Source: Massilia glaciei (GTDB lineage: Bacteria > Pseudomonadota > Gammaproteobacteria > Burkholderiales > Burkholderiaceae_D). Taken from it: 64,000 nucleotides of DNA. Position numbers and translations under genes: made by a program. The stretch is taken from positions 1 through 64,000 of the forward strand of contig NZ_PXWF02000072.1 of the NCBI RefSeq assembly GCF_003011895.2, read 5' to 3'. Of this stretch, positions 1-9,352 are shown in pieces (the stretch's first letter is position 1; the number at the start of each line of letters is the position of its first letter). Under the pieces are notes generated by a model, which did not search any database, was not told the DNA's origin, and saw nothing but the letters and a program-made list of their open reading frames with translations.

Positions 1-1222
1 CGCGCCCGAGGGCGAGGGCGGCGCCGACGGCGAGGCCGGCGCGGTTGAGGCGGGCGGCGCCGAGGCCGACGGCGACTGGGGCGAGGCCGCGCGCGGCAAG
101 TCGCCCGACGACGAGGATTCGCGGCCCCAGCTCGAGTGCGGCGCGACCACGCTGCGCGAGCACCTGATGGAGCAGATGCGGGTGACCGGGCTGGCGCTGC
201 GCGACCGCGCGCTCGTCGAGTTGATCGTCGACGCGCTCGACGACAACGGCTACCTGCGCGAGACGCTCGACGAAATCCTCGAGCGGCTGCCGCCCGAACT
301 CGAGATCGACCCCGACGAGCTCAAGACCGCGCTGTCGCTGCTGCAAAGCTTCGACCCGCCCGGGGTGGGCGCGCGCTGCGCGTCCGAATGCCTGGCGCTG
401 CAGATCCGGCGCATGCCGTGCGTGCCGATGGTGACGCGGCGCATGGCGCTGCTCATCGTCGAGCAGCACCTGGCCTGGTTCGCGCAGCGCGAATTCAACA
501 AGCTCAAAAAGGCGCTCGACTGCGACGACGAGGACCTGCGCGAGGCGCAGACCGTGATCCGCCAGTGCAACCCGCATCCGGGCGCGGTGTTCGCCGTCGA
601 CGTCGCCGACTTCGTGGTGCCCGACGTGATCGTGCGCCGCGCCAAGGGAGGCTGGGCCGTCTCGCTCAACAACGATGTAATGCCGCGCCTGCGCGTCAAC
701 AGCCTGTACGCGAGCCTGCTCAAGCAGGGCAAGGGCGAGGGCCAGATGGGGGCCCAGCTGCAGGAGGCCAAGTGGCTCATCAAGAACATGCGCCAGCGTT
801 TCGACACCATCCTGCGCGTGGCCCAGGCCATCGTCGAGCGCCAGCGCAACTTTTTTTCCCATGGCGCGGTTGCGATGCGTCCACTTGTGCTGCGCGAAAT
901 AGCTGATACACTTGGTCTGCACGAGAGTACTATTTCTCGTGTGACGACTCAAAAATATATGCTGACCCCGCATGGCATGTTTGAGTTGAAATATTTCTTC
1001 GGAAGCCATGTCGCCACCGAAGCGGGGGGCGAGGCATCGTCGACGGCGATCCGGGCACTCATCGTGCAATTGACAGGAGCAGAAGACCCAAAAAATCCAT
1101 TATCCGACAGTAAGATCGCGGACATGCTGGGGGAACAGGGAATGGTCATCGCGCGCCGCACCGTGGCGAAATACCGCGAGGCGCTCAAGATCCCGCCAGT
1201 CAGCCTGCGCAAGTGTTTGTAG
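1..1222 (+). CDS. rpoN: RNA polymerase sigma-54 factor (C-terminal part)
   Basis: The 5' end lies outside the window; the frame is open from base 2 and gives about 405 residues. Sigma-54 directs core RNA polymerase to -24/-12 promoters and needs an enhancer-binding ATPase. Visible are an acidic Gly/Ala/Glu-rich linker (first 45 residues), the core-binding domain, a helix-turn-helix ([19 protein letters not shown]) and, near the C-terminus, the exact RpoN box [10 protein letters not shown] that contacts the -24 element. The stop is TAG at 1220-1222. hpf follows on the same strand, as is usual. A near-perfect sigma-54 promoter lies before the pilin gene at 59.2 kb, a plausible local target. Confidence 0.97.
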   Translation, partial: APEGEGGADGEAGAVEAGGAEADGDWGEAARGKSPDDEDSRPQLECGATTLREHLMEQMRVTGLALRDRALVELIVDALDDNGYLRETLDEILERLPPELEIDPDELKTALSLLQSFDPPGVGARCASECLALQIRRMPCVPMVTRRMALLIVEQHLAWFAQREFNKLKKALDCDDEDLREAQTVIRQCNPHPGAVFAVDVADFVVPDVIVRRAKGGWAVSLNNDVMPRLRVNSLYASLLKQGKGEGQMGAQLQEAKWLIKNMRQRFDTILRVAQAIVERQRNFFSHGAVAMRPLVLREIADTLGLHESTISRVTTQKYMLTPHGMFELKYFFGSHVATEAGGEASSTAIRALIVQLTGAEDPKNPLSDSKIADMLGEQGMVIARRTVAKYREALKIPPVSLRKCL

Positions 1223-1303
1223 TGTAGTTTGTAATGTTGTTTGTAGTTTCGTCGTTCCTCTGCGCCCGGCGCATGAACTGCCTGACATAAATTAGGAGTG
1301 TGT

Positions 1304-1657
1304 ATGAATCTCACAATCAGTGGACATCATCTCGAAGTGACACCAGCCATCCGTGAATACGTACAAACCAAGCTTGAACGCGTCAAGCGCCACTTCGATC
1401 AAGTGATCGACATCGCCGTCATCCTCACCGTCGACAATCTGACCGAAAAAGAAAAACGACAAAAGGCAGAGATCAACTTGCGGCTGGCCGGCAAGACCGT
1501 CTACGTCGAGAGCCTGTCGCACGACCTGTACGCGGCCATAGACACCCTCATCGACAAGCTCGACCGCCAAGTCATGAAGTACAAAAGCAAGGTCCAGGAC
1601 CACGACCACCAGGCCATCAAGCACATGCCTGAAGCAGAGCAGCCGTCCGCCGCGTAA
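1304..1657 (+). CDS. hpf: Ribosome hibernation promoting factor
   Basis: A 117-residue protein of the HPF/YfiA family, which binds the 30S decoding region and promotes inactive 100S ribosomes in stationary phase. It starts with the typical [17 protein letters not shown] and ends in a His-rich tail, the length of the short HPF form. ATG 1304 is chosen because TAGGAG at 1293-1298 sits at normal spacing; the GTG at 1298 overlaps that ribosome binding site. It follows rpoN by 81 bases and is closed by a strong terminator, so rpoN-hpf is probably the end of the transcript. Confidence 0.95.
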   Translation: MNLTISGHHLEVTPAIREYVQTKLERVKRHFDQVIDIAVILTVDNLTEKEKRQKAEINLRLAGKTVYVESLSHDLYAAIDTLIDKLDRQVMKYKSKVQDHDHQAIKHMPEAEQPSAA

Positions 1658-1678
1658 GCCGCCCACGGAAATCTGATC

Positions 1679-1711
1679 AATGCCGTCCGGCTCGCGCCCG
1701 ACGGCATTTTT
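1679..1711 (+). terminator. Rho-independent terminator after hpf
   Basis: A perfect 9-bp stem (AATGCCGTC / GACGGCATT) with a GC-rich loop is followed by a run of T, 21 bases after the hpf stop. It separates rpoN-hpf from the hydrolase gene. Confidence 0.85.
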
Positions 1712-1772
1712 CATTGGGCCGTTCGCAAGGCGCCGCTGCTAAAATGGTATTTTTCTTTTTACGCAGACAGCC

Positions 1773-2867
1773 ATGAGCGAATTCGTCCTCACCAGCACCG
1801 CCCACCGCACCGGCTTCATCACCCTCGACCGCCCCAAGGCCCTCAATTCGCTCTCGCTGGCGATGGTGCGCGAACTGACGGCAACACTGCTGGCGTGGCG
1901 CGGCGACCCCGACATCGACGCCGTGGTGATCCGCAGCAGCAGCGAAAAGGCGTTCTGCGCCGGCGGCGACATCCGCTTCTTCCACGAATGCGGCCTCGCC
2001 ACGCCGACGGGCGGCAGCGCCCTGCTCGAGGATTTCTTCACCGAGGAATACGCGCTCAACTTCCTGATCCACCACTACCCGAAGCCGTATATCGCGCTCA
2101 TGGAGGGCGTCATCATGGGCGGCGGCATGGGCATCGCCCAGGGCGGCCCCGGCTGCCGGCTGCGCATCGTCACCGAGCGCACCAAGATGGCCATGCCAGA
2201 GGTTAACATCGGCCTGTTCCCGGACGTCGGCGGCAGCTATTTCCTGTCGCGCGCGCCGGGCAGGCTGGGCAACTACCTCGGGCTGACCGGGCTGACCATC
2301 GGCGCCGCCGACGCGCTCTATGCGGGGCTGGCCGACCTGTTCGTGCCGCAGGCGCAGATGGAGGCGTTGGCGCGGCTGCTGGCGGCCACGCCGGGGGCGC
2401 AGCTGTGCGCGGCGATCAATGATTTCGCCGCGCCGTTCGCGGGGCAGGAGGGCGAGAGCCAACTCAAGGCCGAGCGCGGCGCGATCGACCGCCATTTCGC
2501 GGCCGGCTCGGTGGCGGCGATGCTCGACTCGCTCGAGGCCGACGGCGGCGAGTTCGCGCGTAAGGCGGTCGCGGCGATGCGCAGCCGCTCGCCGCTGATG
2601 ATGTGCGTGACGCGCGAACTGCTCGCGCGCGGCGCCGGGCTCGACGTGGCCGACTGCCTGCGCATGGAGCGCACGATGGTGCGGCACAATTTCGAGCACG
2701 GCGAAGTGCTCGAAGGCGTGCGCGCGCTGGTGATCGACAAGGACAACGCGCCCCAATGGAATCCGCCGGAACTGGCGCAGGTCAGCGACGAGATGGTGGC
2801 GCGCTTCTTCGCGCCGGTGTGGCCGGCGCACGCGCATCCGCTGCGCGATCTGCAAACGGGGGCGTAA
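1773..2867 (+). CDS. Enoyl-CoA hydratase/isomerase family, probable 3-hydroxyisobutyryl-CoA hydrolase
   Basis: A 364-residue crotonase-fold protein. Length and the block PEVNIGLFPDVGGSYFLSR (general-base Glu and FPDVGG loop) fit the HIBCH subgroup, which hydrolyses 3-hydroxyisobutyryl-CoA in valine catabolism, better than the shorter true hydratases of about 260 residues. The oxyanion-hole segments AFCAGGDIR and EGVIMGGGMGI are present. It stands alone between the hpf terminator and an unknown gene, without other valine-degradation genes nearby. The family call is firm; the exact substrate is inferred. Confidence 0.85.
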   Translation: MSEFVLTSTAHRTGFITLDRPKALNSLSLAMVRELTATLLAWRGDPDIDAVVIRSSSEKAFCAGGDIRFFHECGLATPTGGSALLEDFFTEEYALNFLIHHYPKPYIALMEGVIMGGGMGIAQGGPGCRLRIVTERTKMAMPEVNIGLFPDVGGSYFLSRAPGRLGNYLGLTGLTIGAADALYAGLADLFVPQAQMEALARLLAATPGAQLCAAINDFAAPFAGQEGESQLKAERGAIDRHFAAGSVAAMLDSLEADGGEFARKAVAAMRSRSPLMMCVTRELLARGAGLDVADCLRMERTMVRHNFEHGEVLEGVRALVIDKDNAPQWNPPELAQVSDEMVARFFAPVWPAHAHPLRDLQTGA

Positions 2868-2872
2868 CGACG

Positions 2873-3529
2873 ATGATATCGACCCGCGACCTCGCGCAAT
2901 TGCCAAAGCCGGAAACCCTGCGACGTCTGTTGCAAGCCTTGGCCATGCTCGATGCGATACTCGAAGAGGAATGGCAGTACCGCTATTACTCCTTTAATGC
3001 CAATTGGGGCGAGAATGCGCAGATGGGATCCATGCGCAATGGATCGGGTGACGACTTCTTTACCCTGTTCGACGACGCGGGTTGTTTTCTAAAGGGATTC
3101 GACCACGAAAGTACGATGTCGCCCTATCGTGAAACGCCCTTGCGGACCTGGCCGGGCGTCCTTGACGATGTGCCTGTCCAGTTTGAGAGCGCGCTTAAGG
3201 AGCCGGCATTCAGCATGCAAAACACCACCTTCTGCATCTGGCGCCGCGCCGGCGACTTCACCTGGTCGCATGGCGATATCGACTACCCGGAAGGCGAGGA
3301 CGATCCTGACGGTTCGCTGTGGATGTTGTCGGCCTTGGATGGCGGCCCGGAAACGTACCAGTCGTTTGCGGAGGATTACCACGAGCTTGAAGTCGAAGCG
3401 GGCGCGGTAGCAAGGGTGTTCGCGCACGAACCGCTGAGCGCCGAATTGCTCGCGGCGTTCCCGACTTCGCGCAGCCTGCGGGACGTCGTTTTGGATGCGC
3501 GAGAAATCGGTTATCCGGTCGGACCCTGA
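2873..3529 (+). CDS. Hypothetical protein, 218 residues
   Basis: I do not recognise the family. ATG 2873 follows the hydrolase stop by 5 bases, suggesting co-transcription; longer in-frame extensions only run through the hydrolase gene in another frame. The protein is acidic and rich in Trp, Phe and Tyr, with an EEWQYRYYSFN segment and a WSHGDIDYPEGEDDPDGS segment. It has no signal peptide or membrane span. It looks like a soluble cytoplasmic protein. Confidence 0.7.
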   Translation: MISTRDLAQLPKPETLRRLLQALAMLDAILEEEWQYRYYSFNANWGENAQMGSMRNGSGDDFFTLFDDAGCFLKGFDHESTMSPYRETPLRTWPGVLDDVPVQFESALKEPAFSMQNTTFCIWRRAGDFTWSHGDIDYPEGEDDPDGSLWMLSALDGGPETYQSFAEDYHELEVEAGAVARVFAHEPLSAELLAAFPTSRSLRDVVLDAREIGYPVGP

Positions 3530-3570
3530 ACGACAACCGTCGCCCGTCGCCCCTGGGCGTCACCGGTTTG

Positions 3571-3855
3571 CTACCGCAAAGGAAATGACGCCGACGTTGA
3601 AACTCGCTGCAGATCCACTGCTTCATACAAGCTTTCGAGTGATTCCCGGATTGCCAAGGCCACGGATGGCGAACCCACCATGCCATTCTCATCGAGTCCA
3701 GAGCCGATCAAAGGAATAGTTACTGACGCCGGTTCAACGATTGTCGCTGCCATCGTCTTGAGAATCTTCCGAAGCGCACCATCGGCATGGTGGGCGCGAG
3801 GCGATGCATTCAGCACAGCGACTGGCTTGCATGTAAACGGCTCATAGCTAACCAG
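3571..3855 (-). pseudogene. C-terminal remnant of NADPH-dependent FMN reductase
   Basis: The reverse strand encodes about 95 residues typical of the C-terminal half of NADPH-dependent FMN reductases (LVSYEPF...KPVAVLNASPRAHH, later EPASVTIPLI). The N-terminal flavodoxin-like half with the FMN loop is absent. The frame is preceded by an in-frame TGA at 3856-3858, beyond which unrelated coding sequence begins, so the gene was cut at about 3855. The longest start-bearing frame begins at a GTG (3816) inside the conserved domain. It lies in a patch of lower GC than its surroundings. Confidence 0.65.
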
Positions 3856-4038
3856 TCAATCCAACCCGTTCTTGATGGCGCCGGTCAAGCCGTGGGCGTA
3901 CTCGGGATCAACTCCCTTCATCTGCATCGGAACACGCCGATGCAATCCTTCGTCGAACAAGAAACAGCGACGCCGGTCCGGCCCATGATCCTTGAAGTGA
4001 AAGACCAACTTGGCAGTGAACTGATGAATGGGTTTCAT
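3856..4038 (-). CDS. Small hypothetical protein, 60 residues
   Basis: Unrecognised. ATG 4038 overlaps the TGA of the upstream gene as ATGA, the arrangement of translational coupling, which argues that it is real. The start MKPIHQFTAKLVFHFKDHG vaguely resembles small proteins of the DUF4288 type, but this is weak. The frame ends abruptly where the FMN reductase remnant begins, so it may be truncated. Confidence 0.4.
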   Translation of the reverse strand: MKPIHQFTAKLVFHFKDHGPDRRRCFLFDEGLHRRVPMQMKGVDPEYAHGLTGAIKNGLD

Positions 4039-4469
4039 AAGGTGGAACGCCCAAGCTCAGCGTTAGTCGGAGTCTGTGAGAAGTAGGCAGCCTTGAGTTT
4101 GTGACGGAGCGATAAAGAGAAAAGGTACGCGATCGGGTAGCCAACCAGGCGAACCGGGTTCAAGTAGTGCTGCCAGCGGGGAAGTCGTTGCCAGCGCATC
4201 ATGCGCTTTTGCAGGTAGCTTTTCTCGTATCCCCAATCAGGGAACGGAGTGATGAGAAACATGCCAATGAGCGGAATTAGCGCCAGCGGAAAAAAGGCAG
4301 ACTTAACCGCAAAAGACCCAAGAACATCCCCCATGATGATTTCATTCACTTCTTCCCAGGTTGAGTAATTGGCTCTCAATTCAAGGGCAATCTTGGGGTA
4401 ATCGGCAGAGCTAAGTCCGACTTCCGTCCATGCCATCGACACCGTGTCCCAGACAAGGAAGTGGTCCAT
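4035..4469 (-). CDS. Hypothetical protein with a membrane segment, 144 residues
   Basis: ATG 4469 is preferred over a TTG at 4532, though neither has a good ribosome binding site. The N-terminal half (VWDTVSMAWTEVGLSS, then IALELRANYSTWEEVNEII) is reminiscent of the DUF7079 immunity-like pattern, a low-confidence resemblance. One hydrophobic span (FFPLALIPLIGMFLI) and a second weaker one near VRLVGYPIAYLFSL follow. It is coupled by ATGA to the 60-residue gene. Lower GC than its neighbours suggests acquisition. Confidence 0.5.
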   Translation of the reverse strand: MDHFLVWDTVSMAWTEVGLSSADYPKIALELRANYSTWEEVNEIIMGDVLGSFAVKSAFFPLALIPLIGMFLITPFPDWGYEKSYLQKRMMRWQRLPRWQHYLNPVRLVGYPIAYLFSLSLRHKLKAAYFSQTPTNAELGRSTL

Positions 4470-4780
4470 TGGGTTGGCAATCAATTTCACCCCCGCGACA
4501 AGATTTTGACGCCCTCGACTGCAACAACCCAACCGACTCGACCCTTTTTGGTTTCAACTTTCATTGTCTCGAAATCGTTGCCGTAACGTGGAACGTGTCC
4601 AATGAAACGCGATGCGGTCGGCTGCTAGTGCGTTTGGGCCACAAGCAGCCCAACGTTTGAGATGCCAGCGCTTTTGCGCTAGCCCCCGCAGTTGAAAAGC
4701 AGGCGGCGACAGCATGCAAACAAGATTTCCATAAAACGCGCAAACACTGCGCCAAGCCGGCCACGCCGGCAAACCCGCGT

Positions 4781-5644
4781 CTAGCTCTGCTCGCGATGGC
4801 GCAGCACGACCCGTTCGGTCGGGGCGAAATGGGCGGCCAGCCGTTCGGCCATATAAACCGAGCGGTGCTGGCCGCCCGTGCATCCGAGCGCCACCGTCAG
4901 ATAGCTGCGGTTGTCGGTCTTGAACGACGGCAGCCATTTCTCGATGAAGGCGAGGATGTCGGCCAGCAGGTCGGCCGCGCTCGGCTGGGCGTCGAGGAAG
5001 GCGATCACGGGCGCGTCCATGCCGGTCAGCGGGCGCAGCGTCAGGTCGTAGTACGGGTTTGGCAGGGCGCGCACGTCGAACACGAAATCGGCGTCGAGCG
5101 GCACCCCGAGCTTGAACGCGAACGATTCGAAGAACAGCGTCAGCGGCGCGCGCTCGATCGCGATGAGCTCCTTGATCCAGTTGCGCAGCTTGTGCGCGGC
5201 GAGGTCGGAGGTGTCGATCACATGGCCGAGCTGCTGAATCGCCGACAGGCGCTCGCGCTCCTCCATGATGCATTCGACCAGCGTGCGGCGCGAGGCCGGA
5301 TTCTCGTCGGGGCGCAATTTGTGCGATAGAGGATGGCTGCGCCGCGTTTCGGAAAAACGCGCCACGAGCGAATGCGTGTTCGCGGTCAGGAACACGACCT
5401 TGACGTCGTGCCCCTGGTCCTTGAGCGTCTTGATGTTGGCAGGCAAGTCGACCAGCGACTCGGCGCTGCGCGCATCGACCGCGACGGCGAGCATCGAGGT
5501 GCCATCGGTTGCCAGCGTCAGCACCAGGCTCGGCAGGAGAGCCGGCGGCAAGTTGTCGACGCAATAAAAGCCCGCGTCCTCGAGCACATTGAGTGCCACG
5601 GATTTGCCGGAGCCGGAAATTCCGGTAATGAGTACGATGCGCAT
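4781..5644 (-). CDS. rapZ: RNase adapter / nucleotide-binding protein RapZ
   Basis: A 287-residue RapZ/YvcJ family P-loop protein. In enterobacteria RapZ senses glucosamine-6-phosphate and steers RNase E; in other bacteria the role is less clear. The Walker A GISGSGKS is at residues 8-15 and the C-terminal domain holds the conserved [19 protein letters not shown] 5644 is chosen because the family starts at [15 protein letters not shown]; the frame upstream is open but not conserved. In relatives rapZ, hprK and ptsN often lie close to rpoN; here phzF in opposite orientation separates rapZ from hprK. Confidence 0.95.
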   Translation of the reverse strand: MRIVLITGISGSGKSVALNVLEDAGFYCVDNLPPALLPSLVLTLATDGTSMLAVAVDARSAESLVDLPANIKTLKDQGHDVKVVFLTANTHSLVARFSETRRSHPLSHKLRPDENPASRRTLVECIMEERERLSAIQQLGHVIDTSDLAAHKLRNWIKELIAIERAPLTLFFESFAFKLGVPLDADFVFDVRALPNPYYDLTLRPLTGMDAPVIAFLDAQPSAADLLADILAFIEKWLPSFKTDNRSYLTVALGCTGGQHRSVYMAERLAAHFAPTERVVLRHREQS

Positions 5645-5825
5645 GCGGGGATGATACCGTAAGCTGCGGCTTGGAGGTATGGCGAACTGATCTTTAGCCG
5701 ACCGAAAGTTGCCCCAATTGCGTAAAATATAAGTGTTCTGTTGTGTTTCTGGATGGCCTCCGTATGCACTATGCATACCCTTTCGTAACCGCAGGTTATA
5801 CGCAAATAAAAAATCAAACCGCCCC

Positions 5826-6665
5826 ATGCCCACCATCTCGTATCAAATTCTAAACGTCTTCGCCGAGTCCAGCTTCGGCGGCAATCCGCTCGCCTTCGTC
5901 GAGGACGGCGGCGCCCTCAGCGACGAGCAGATGCAATCCGTGGCGCGCCAGTTCAACCTGTCCGAAACCACCTTCCTGCTGCCGTCGGCGCGGGCGGCCG
6001 CGCGCGTGCGCATTTTCACGCCGAGCTACGAGATGCCGTTCGCCGGCCATCCCACGCTCGGCTCGGCCGCGGTGGTCAGCGCCTTGCTGGGCGCGGGCGA
6101 GCAATTTGCGCTGGAAATGAAGGCCGGCGTCATCCCGGTCTGGCGCGAGGATGGGCGCTGGCATCTCTCGGTCGGGGCGGCGAAACAGCGTCCGATGGAG
6201 GCAACAACGGCCGAGCTGGCCGCGATGCTGGGCCTGCCGCAGGAGGCCATCGCCGGCCCCGCCTCGTGGTTCGATTGCGGCACCGAGCAACCGATGATCG
6301 AACTGCGCGGCGTCGCCGACGTGCGCGCCTGCAAGCCGGTCGCGGCGCTGCTGGCGCGACACTCGCGCAACGCCAGCGGCCAGCCCAAGGCCTATGTGTT
6401 CGCGCGCAGCGGGGACGGTTTCGAGGCGCGCTACTTTTGGATGAGCAACGACAGCAGCGTCAGCGAGGACCCGGGCACGGGCTCGGCCTGCGCCAACCTG
6501 GGCGCCTGGTGGCAGGCGACCGAGGGCGGCAGGGCGCTCGACGCGGTGGTGCACCAGGGCGGCGCGATCGGGCGTCCGAGCCAACTGACGCTGAAGGTCG
6601 CGGACGGCAAAATCGCGGTGGGCGGGCGCGTGGTCGCGCTCGGAAAAGGCGAGCTGAGCTGGTAG
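5826..6665 (+). CDS. PhzF family isomerase/epimerase
   Basis: A 279-residue member of the PhzF (YddE/diaminopimelate-epimerase-fold) family. The general-base Glu is E47 in FNLSETTF, and the second-domain signature [14 protein letters not shown] is present. Despite the family name there are no phenazine genes nearby, so this is one of the many housekeeping homologues of unknown substrate. ATG 5826 begins the conserved part ([12 protein letters not shown]). It is divergent from rapZ and convergent with hprK, whose stop is 10 bases away. Confidence 0.9.
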   Translation: MPTISYQILNVFAESSFGGNPLAFVEDGGALSDEQMQSVARQFNLSETTFLLPSARAAARVRIFTPSYEMPFAGHPTLGSAAVVSALLGAGEQFALEMKAGVIPVWREDGRWHLSVGAAKQRPMEATTAELAAMLGLPQEAIAGPASWFDCGTEQPMIELRGVADVRACKPVAALLARHSRNASGQPKAYVFARSGDGFEARYFWMSNDSSVSEDPGTGSACANLGAWWQATEGGRALDAVVHQGGAIGRPSQLTLKVADGKIAVGGRVVALGKGELSW

Positions 6666-6675
6666 CGGGAGCGCG

Positions 6676-7611
6676 TCAGTCGCCGCTCATGGCCAGCCGC
6701 TGCCGCTCCATGAATTCCTGCAAGGTGTCGATGCCGCGCAGTTGCAGGATCGTGTTGCGGACCGCCGCCTCGAGCAGCACGGCGATGTTGCGCCCGGCCG
6801 CTACGGGGATGACGACCTTGCGCACCGGCAGCCCCAGCACGTCTTCGGTCGGAAACAGGAACGGCAGGCGCTCGACCTCCTCCTCGAGCGCGCCGCGGCG
6901 CACCAGATGCACGATCAGCTTGAGGCGCATCTTGCGGCGCACGGCGGTCTCGCCGAAGATGGCCTTGATGTCGAGCAGGCCAAGGCCGCGCACCTCGAGC
7001 AGGTTTTGCAGCAGGGGCGGGCAGCGCCCCTCGATCATATTGGGCGCGATGCGCGAGAACTCGACCGCGTCGTCGGCCACCAAACCGTGGCTGCGCGAGA
7101 TCAGCTCGAGCCCGAGCTCGCTCTTGCCGAGGCCCGAGTCCCCCGTGATCAACACGCCCACGCCGAGCACGTCCATGAAGACGCCGTGCATGATGATGCG
7201 CTGCGCCAGTTTTTTAGACAGGTAGACGCGCAGGAAGTCGATCACCTGGGCCGCCGGCAGCGGCGTCGAAAACAGCGGGATGTTTTGCTCGTCGCAAATG
7301 GCGAGGATGTCGGGCGGGGTGTCGAGCCCCTGCGCGATGATCAGCGCGGGCGGGCCGCCGGCGATCAGCTCGCCGATGACGTGGCTGCGCGAACCCGACT
7401 TGAGGCGGTGGTAATAGGTCAGCTCCTGGTGGCCGAAGACCTGGATGCGGCCCGGATGGATCAGGTTCAGGTGGCCGACCTGGTCGGCGGCCGAGGCCAC
7501 GTCGCCCGAGATCAGGCGCTCGCCGCCGGGGAAACCGGCGAACCAGCCCAGTTGCAGGCTGTCGCGGTTGTCGTCGTACAGCCGTTGAATGGTCAGCGGT
7601 GTCTGCAGCAT
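6676..7611 (-). CDS. hprK: HPr kinase/phosphorylase
   Basis: A 311-residue HprK family protein that phosphorylates and dephosphorylates HPr on a serine; in proteobacteria it belongs to the PTS-Ntr regulatory system with PtsN. Walker [10 protein letters not shown] is at about 157-165, the conserved [10 protein letters not shown] histidine at about 142 and the C-terminal [19 protein letters not shown] motif is intact. ATG 7611 is preferred to the TTG 18 bases upstream because homologues begin [17 protein letters not shown]. It lies 46 bases downstream of ptsN and probably shares its promoter. Confidence 0.96.
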   Translation of the reverse strand: MLQTPLTIQRLYDDNRDSLQLGWFAGFPGGERLISGDVASAADQVGHLNLIHPGRIQVFGHQELTYYHRLKSGSRSHVIGELIAGGPPALIIAQGLDTPPDILAICDEQNIPLFSTPLPAAQVIDFLRVYLSKKLAQRIIMHGVFMDVLGVGVLITGDSGLGKSELGLELISRSHGLVADDAVEFSRIAPNMIEGRCPPLLQNLLEVRGLGLLDIKAIFGETAVRRKMRLKLIVHLVRRGALEEEVERLPFLFPTEDVLGLPVRKVVIPVAAGRNIAVLLEAAVRNTILQLRGIDTLQEFMERQRLAMSGD

Positions 7612-7657
7612 GGGGGAGGTCTTCGGCAAGTGGGCGCGGTGCGCCCGGCAGCAAAGT

Positions 7658-8140
7658 TTAACCCAAGGCCTGCAGGCTGGGTTGCCAATTGATAATTCGC
7701 GAATGCACCGAGCGCGGGTCGGGATCGATCGACAGGGCGGTGCGGAAGGCGTCGTCGGAGAACATTTCGGCGATCTCGGACAGGATCTCGAGGTGCTGCT
7801 GGGTGACGTGGTCGGGGATCAGCAAAAAGAACAGCAGCTTGACGGGCTGGCCGTCGGGCGACTCGAACGGGATCGGCTCGACCAGGCGCACGAACGCGGC
7901 CAGCGGCCCCTTGAGGCTCTTGCTGCCCTTGATGCGCCCGTGCGGCACGGCCACGCCATGGCCGAGCCCGGTCGAACCGAGGCGCTCGCGCGCGAACAGG
8001 TTCTCGGACACGGTCGAGCGCGCGATCCCGCAGTTATTCTCGAAAATCAATCCGGCCTGCTCGAAGGCGCGCTTTTTGGAGGAAACCTCCAGATCGAGCA
8101 GTACGTTCTCTAGCGATAATATTTTACTGAGGTTAGTCAT
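7658..8140 (-). CDS. ptsN: PTS IIA-like nitrogen regulatory protein PtsN
   Basis: A 160-residue EIIA-Ntr protein. The phosphorylated histidine is H67 in [11 protein letters not shown]. PtsN accepts phosphate from NPr and regulates potassium uptake and other processes by protein contacts. It is the first gene of the ptsN-hprK unit and has a well-formed sigma-70 promoter 48-76 bases upstream. Its neighbour in most proteobacteria is hpf; here it is about 6 kb away and on the other strand. Confidence 0.96.
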   Translation of the reverse strand: MTNLSKILSLENVLLDLEVSSKKRAFEQAGLIFENNCGIARSTVSENLFARERLGSTGLGHGVAVPHGRIKGSKSLKGPLAAFVRLVEPIPFESPDGQPVKLLFFLLIPDHVTQQHLEILSEIAEMFSDDAFRTALSIDPDPRSVHSRIINWQPSLQALG

Positions 8141-8187
8141 AACACTAAGTCAATTGGTGCGATGCACAAGGGTGCTTGCGAGCCAGA

Positions 8188-8216
8188 ATTATAGGCCTGT
8201 TTTCAAGCAGTGGCAC
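8188..8216 (-). promoter_or_regulatory. Sigma-70 promoter of ptsN-hprK
   Basis: Read on the minus strand: -35 GTGCCA (8216-8211), 17-bp spacer, perfect -10 TATAAT (8193-8188). Transcription would start near 8181, about 40 bases before the ptsN ATG. Confidence 0.6.
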
Positions 8217-8503
8217 CGGAAATCGCACGCGCCTGCGAATTGTTTGGTATTGCTATTTGGCAAGTCGACCACAGGTTGTGCCACCCGGGAAGCGGTCCGC
8301 GGGCCCGCGCCGGGTCGCGGGAAAATTTCCTTCGCGAAATCACGCGATTGGCGCGCTTTTGTGAAGCCACGCGGCCCCGGATCTGATATTTGCACGGCCG
8401 CGCGCGCGGCGCGGACCATGCCCGGGGGCGCGGCGGGTGCGCCTCGCTGTTGTTTTATTGTAAATCGAAACCGGATGGCATGGCGCCCGGGTGGGCGCCC
8501 CGG
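8217..8503. other. Intergenic region between ptsN and queF
   Basis: About 290 bases upstream of the ptsN promoter and downstream of queF (stop at 8504). Short GC-rich inverted repeats are visible around 8290-8320, but there is no T-run, RNA gene or convincing frame. Confidence 0.5.
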
Positions 8504-9334
8504 TCACTGGCGCGCGGTGCGCAGGTTGGACGGCGGCGCTCCGCTGAAGTTGCTGCGCCAGGGGTTGATGTCGAGCCCGCCGCGGCGGGTGTAGCGCGCG
8601 TACACGGCCAGCTTTTGCGGGGCGCACTGGCGCCAGATGTCCATGAAGATGCGCTCGACGCACTGCTCGTGGAATTCGTTGTGTTCGCGAAAGCCGATCA
8701 GGTACTTGAGCAGGCCCTCCTGCTCGATCTGCGGGCCCACGTAGCGCACCTGCACGCTGGCCCAGTCGGGCTGGCCGGTGACCAGGCAGTTCGACTTGAG
8801 CAGGTGCGACACCAGCGTCTCGTCGACGGGCGCGCCGGCGCGCCCGGCGCGCAGCAGGGCCGGGCTCGGCGTGTACCGGTCGATCTCGACGTCGAGGCGG
8901 TCGAGCAGCAGGCCGTCGAGCTCGCCCATCTTGAGCGTGCCGAACGCGTCCTGCAGCGTCAGCGCCACGTGCACGGGCGCGCCGAAGCCCTTGGCCAGGT
9001 CGGCCTTGAGCAGGGCCAGCAGCGCGTCCGGGCCGGCCAGCCGGGTCTGGTTGAACGAGTTCAGGTACAGCTTGAACGATTTCGACTCGATGATGTTGGG
9101 CGATTCGGCCGGCGCGGTCACGGTGGCGATCGCGACCTGCGGCTTGCCGCGCAAATTGAGCCACGACAATTCATACGCGTTCCAGATGTCGACCCCGAAG
9201 AACGGCATGGTGCCCGTCAGTTGCAGTTCGTCGCGCTTGGCCTGGCGCGCGATGGGGAACAGCAGCCCGGGCGCGTAGCTGGTCTGGTAGGCGGACGTCT
9301 TGCCAAGCGGAGAAAGGTCGGGCGTGTTGCTCAT
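8504..9334 (-). CDS. queF: NADPH-dependent 7-cyano-7-deazaguanine reductase QueF
   Basis: A 276-residue type II (two-domain) QueF that reduces preQ0 to preQ1 in queuosine synthesis. The nucleophilic Cys is C183 in [12 protein letters not shown], and the QueF motif [12 protein letters not shown] (residues 83-94) supplies the NADPH-site residues. Length matches the E. coli-like long form. It starts 18 bases after the ilvA stop and is probably co-transcribed with it, although the two pathways are unrelated. Confidence 0.96.
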   Translation of the reverse strand: MSNTPDLSPLGKTSAYQTSYAPGLLFPIARQAKRDELQLTGTMPFFGVDIWNAYELSWLNLRGKPQVAIATVTAPAESPNIIESKSFKLYLNSFNQTRLAGPDALLALLKADLAKGFGAPVHVALTLQDAFGTLKMGELDGLLLDRLDVEIDRYTPSPALLRAGRAGAPVDETLVSHLLKSNCLVTGQPDWASVQVRYVGPQIEQEGLLKYLIGFREHNEFHEQCVERIFMDIWRQCAPQKLAVYARYTRRGGLDINPWRSNFSGAPPSNLRTARQ

Positions 9335-9352
9335 GGGGCTTTCGGGTGTGGT

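Noticed and set aside
5826-6665. Phenazine biosynthesis locus
   Set aside because: Only the PhzF-fold protein is present; no other phz gene is nearby and the family is broad.
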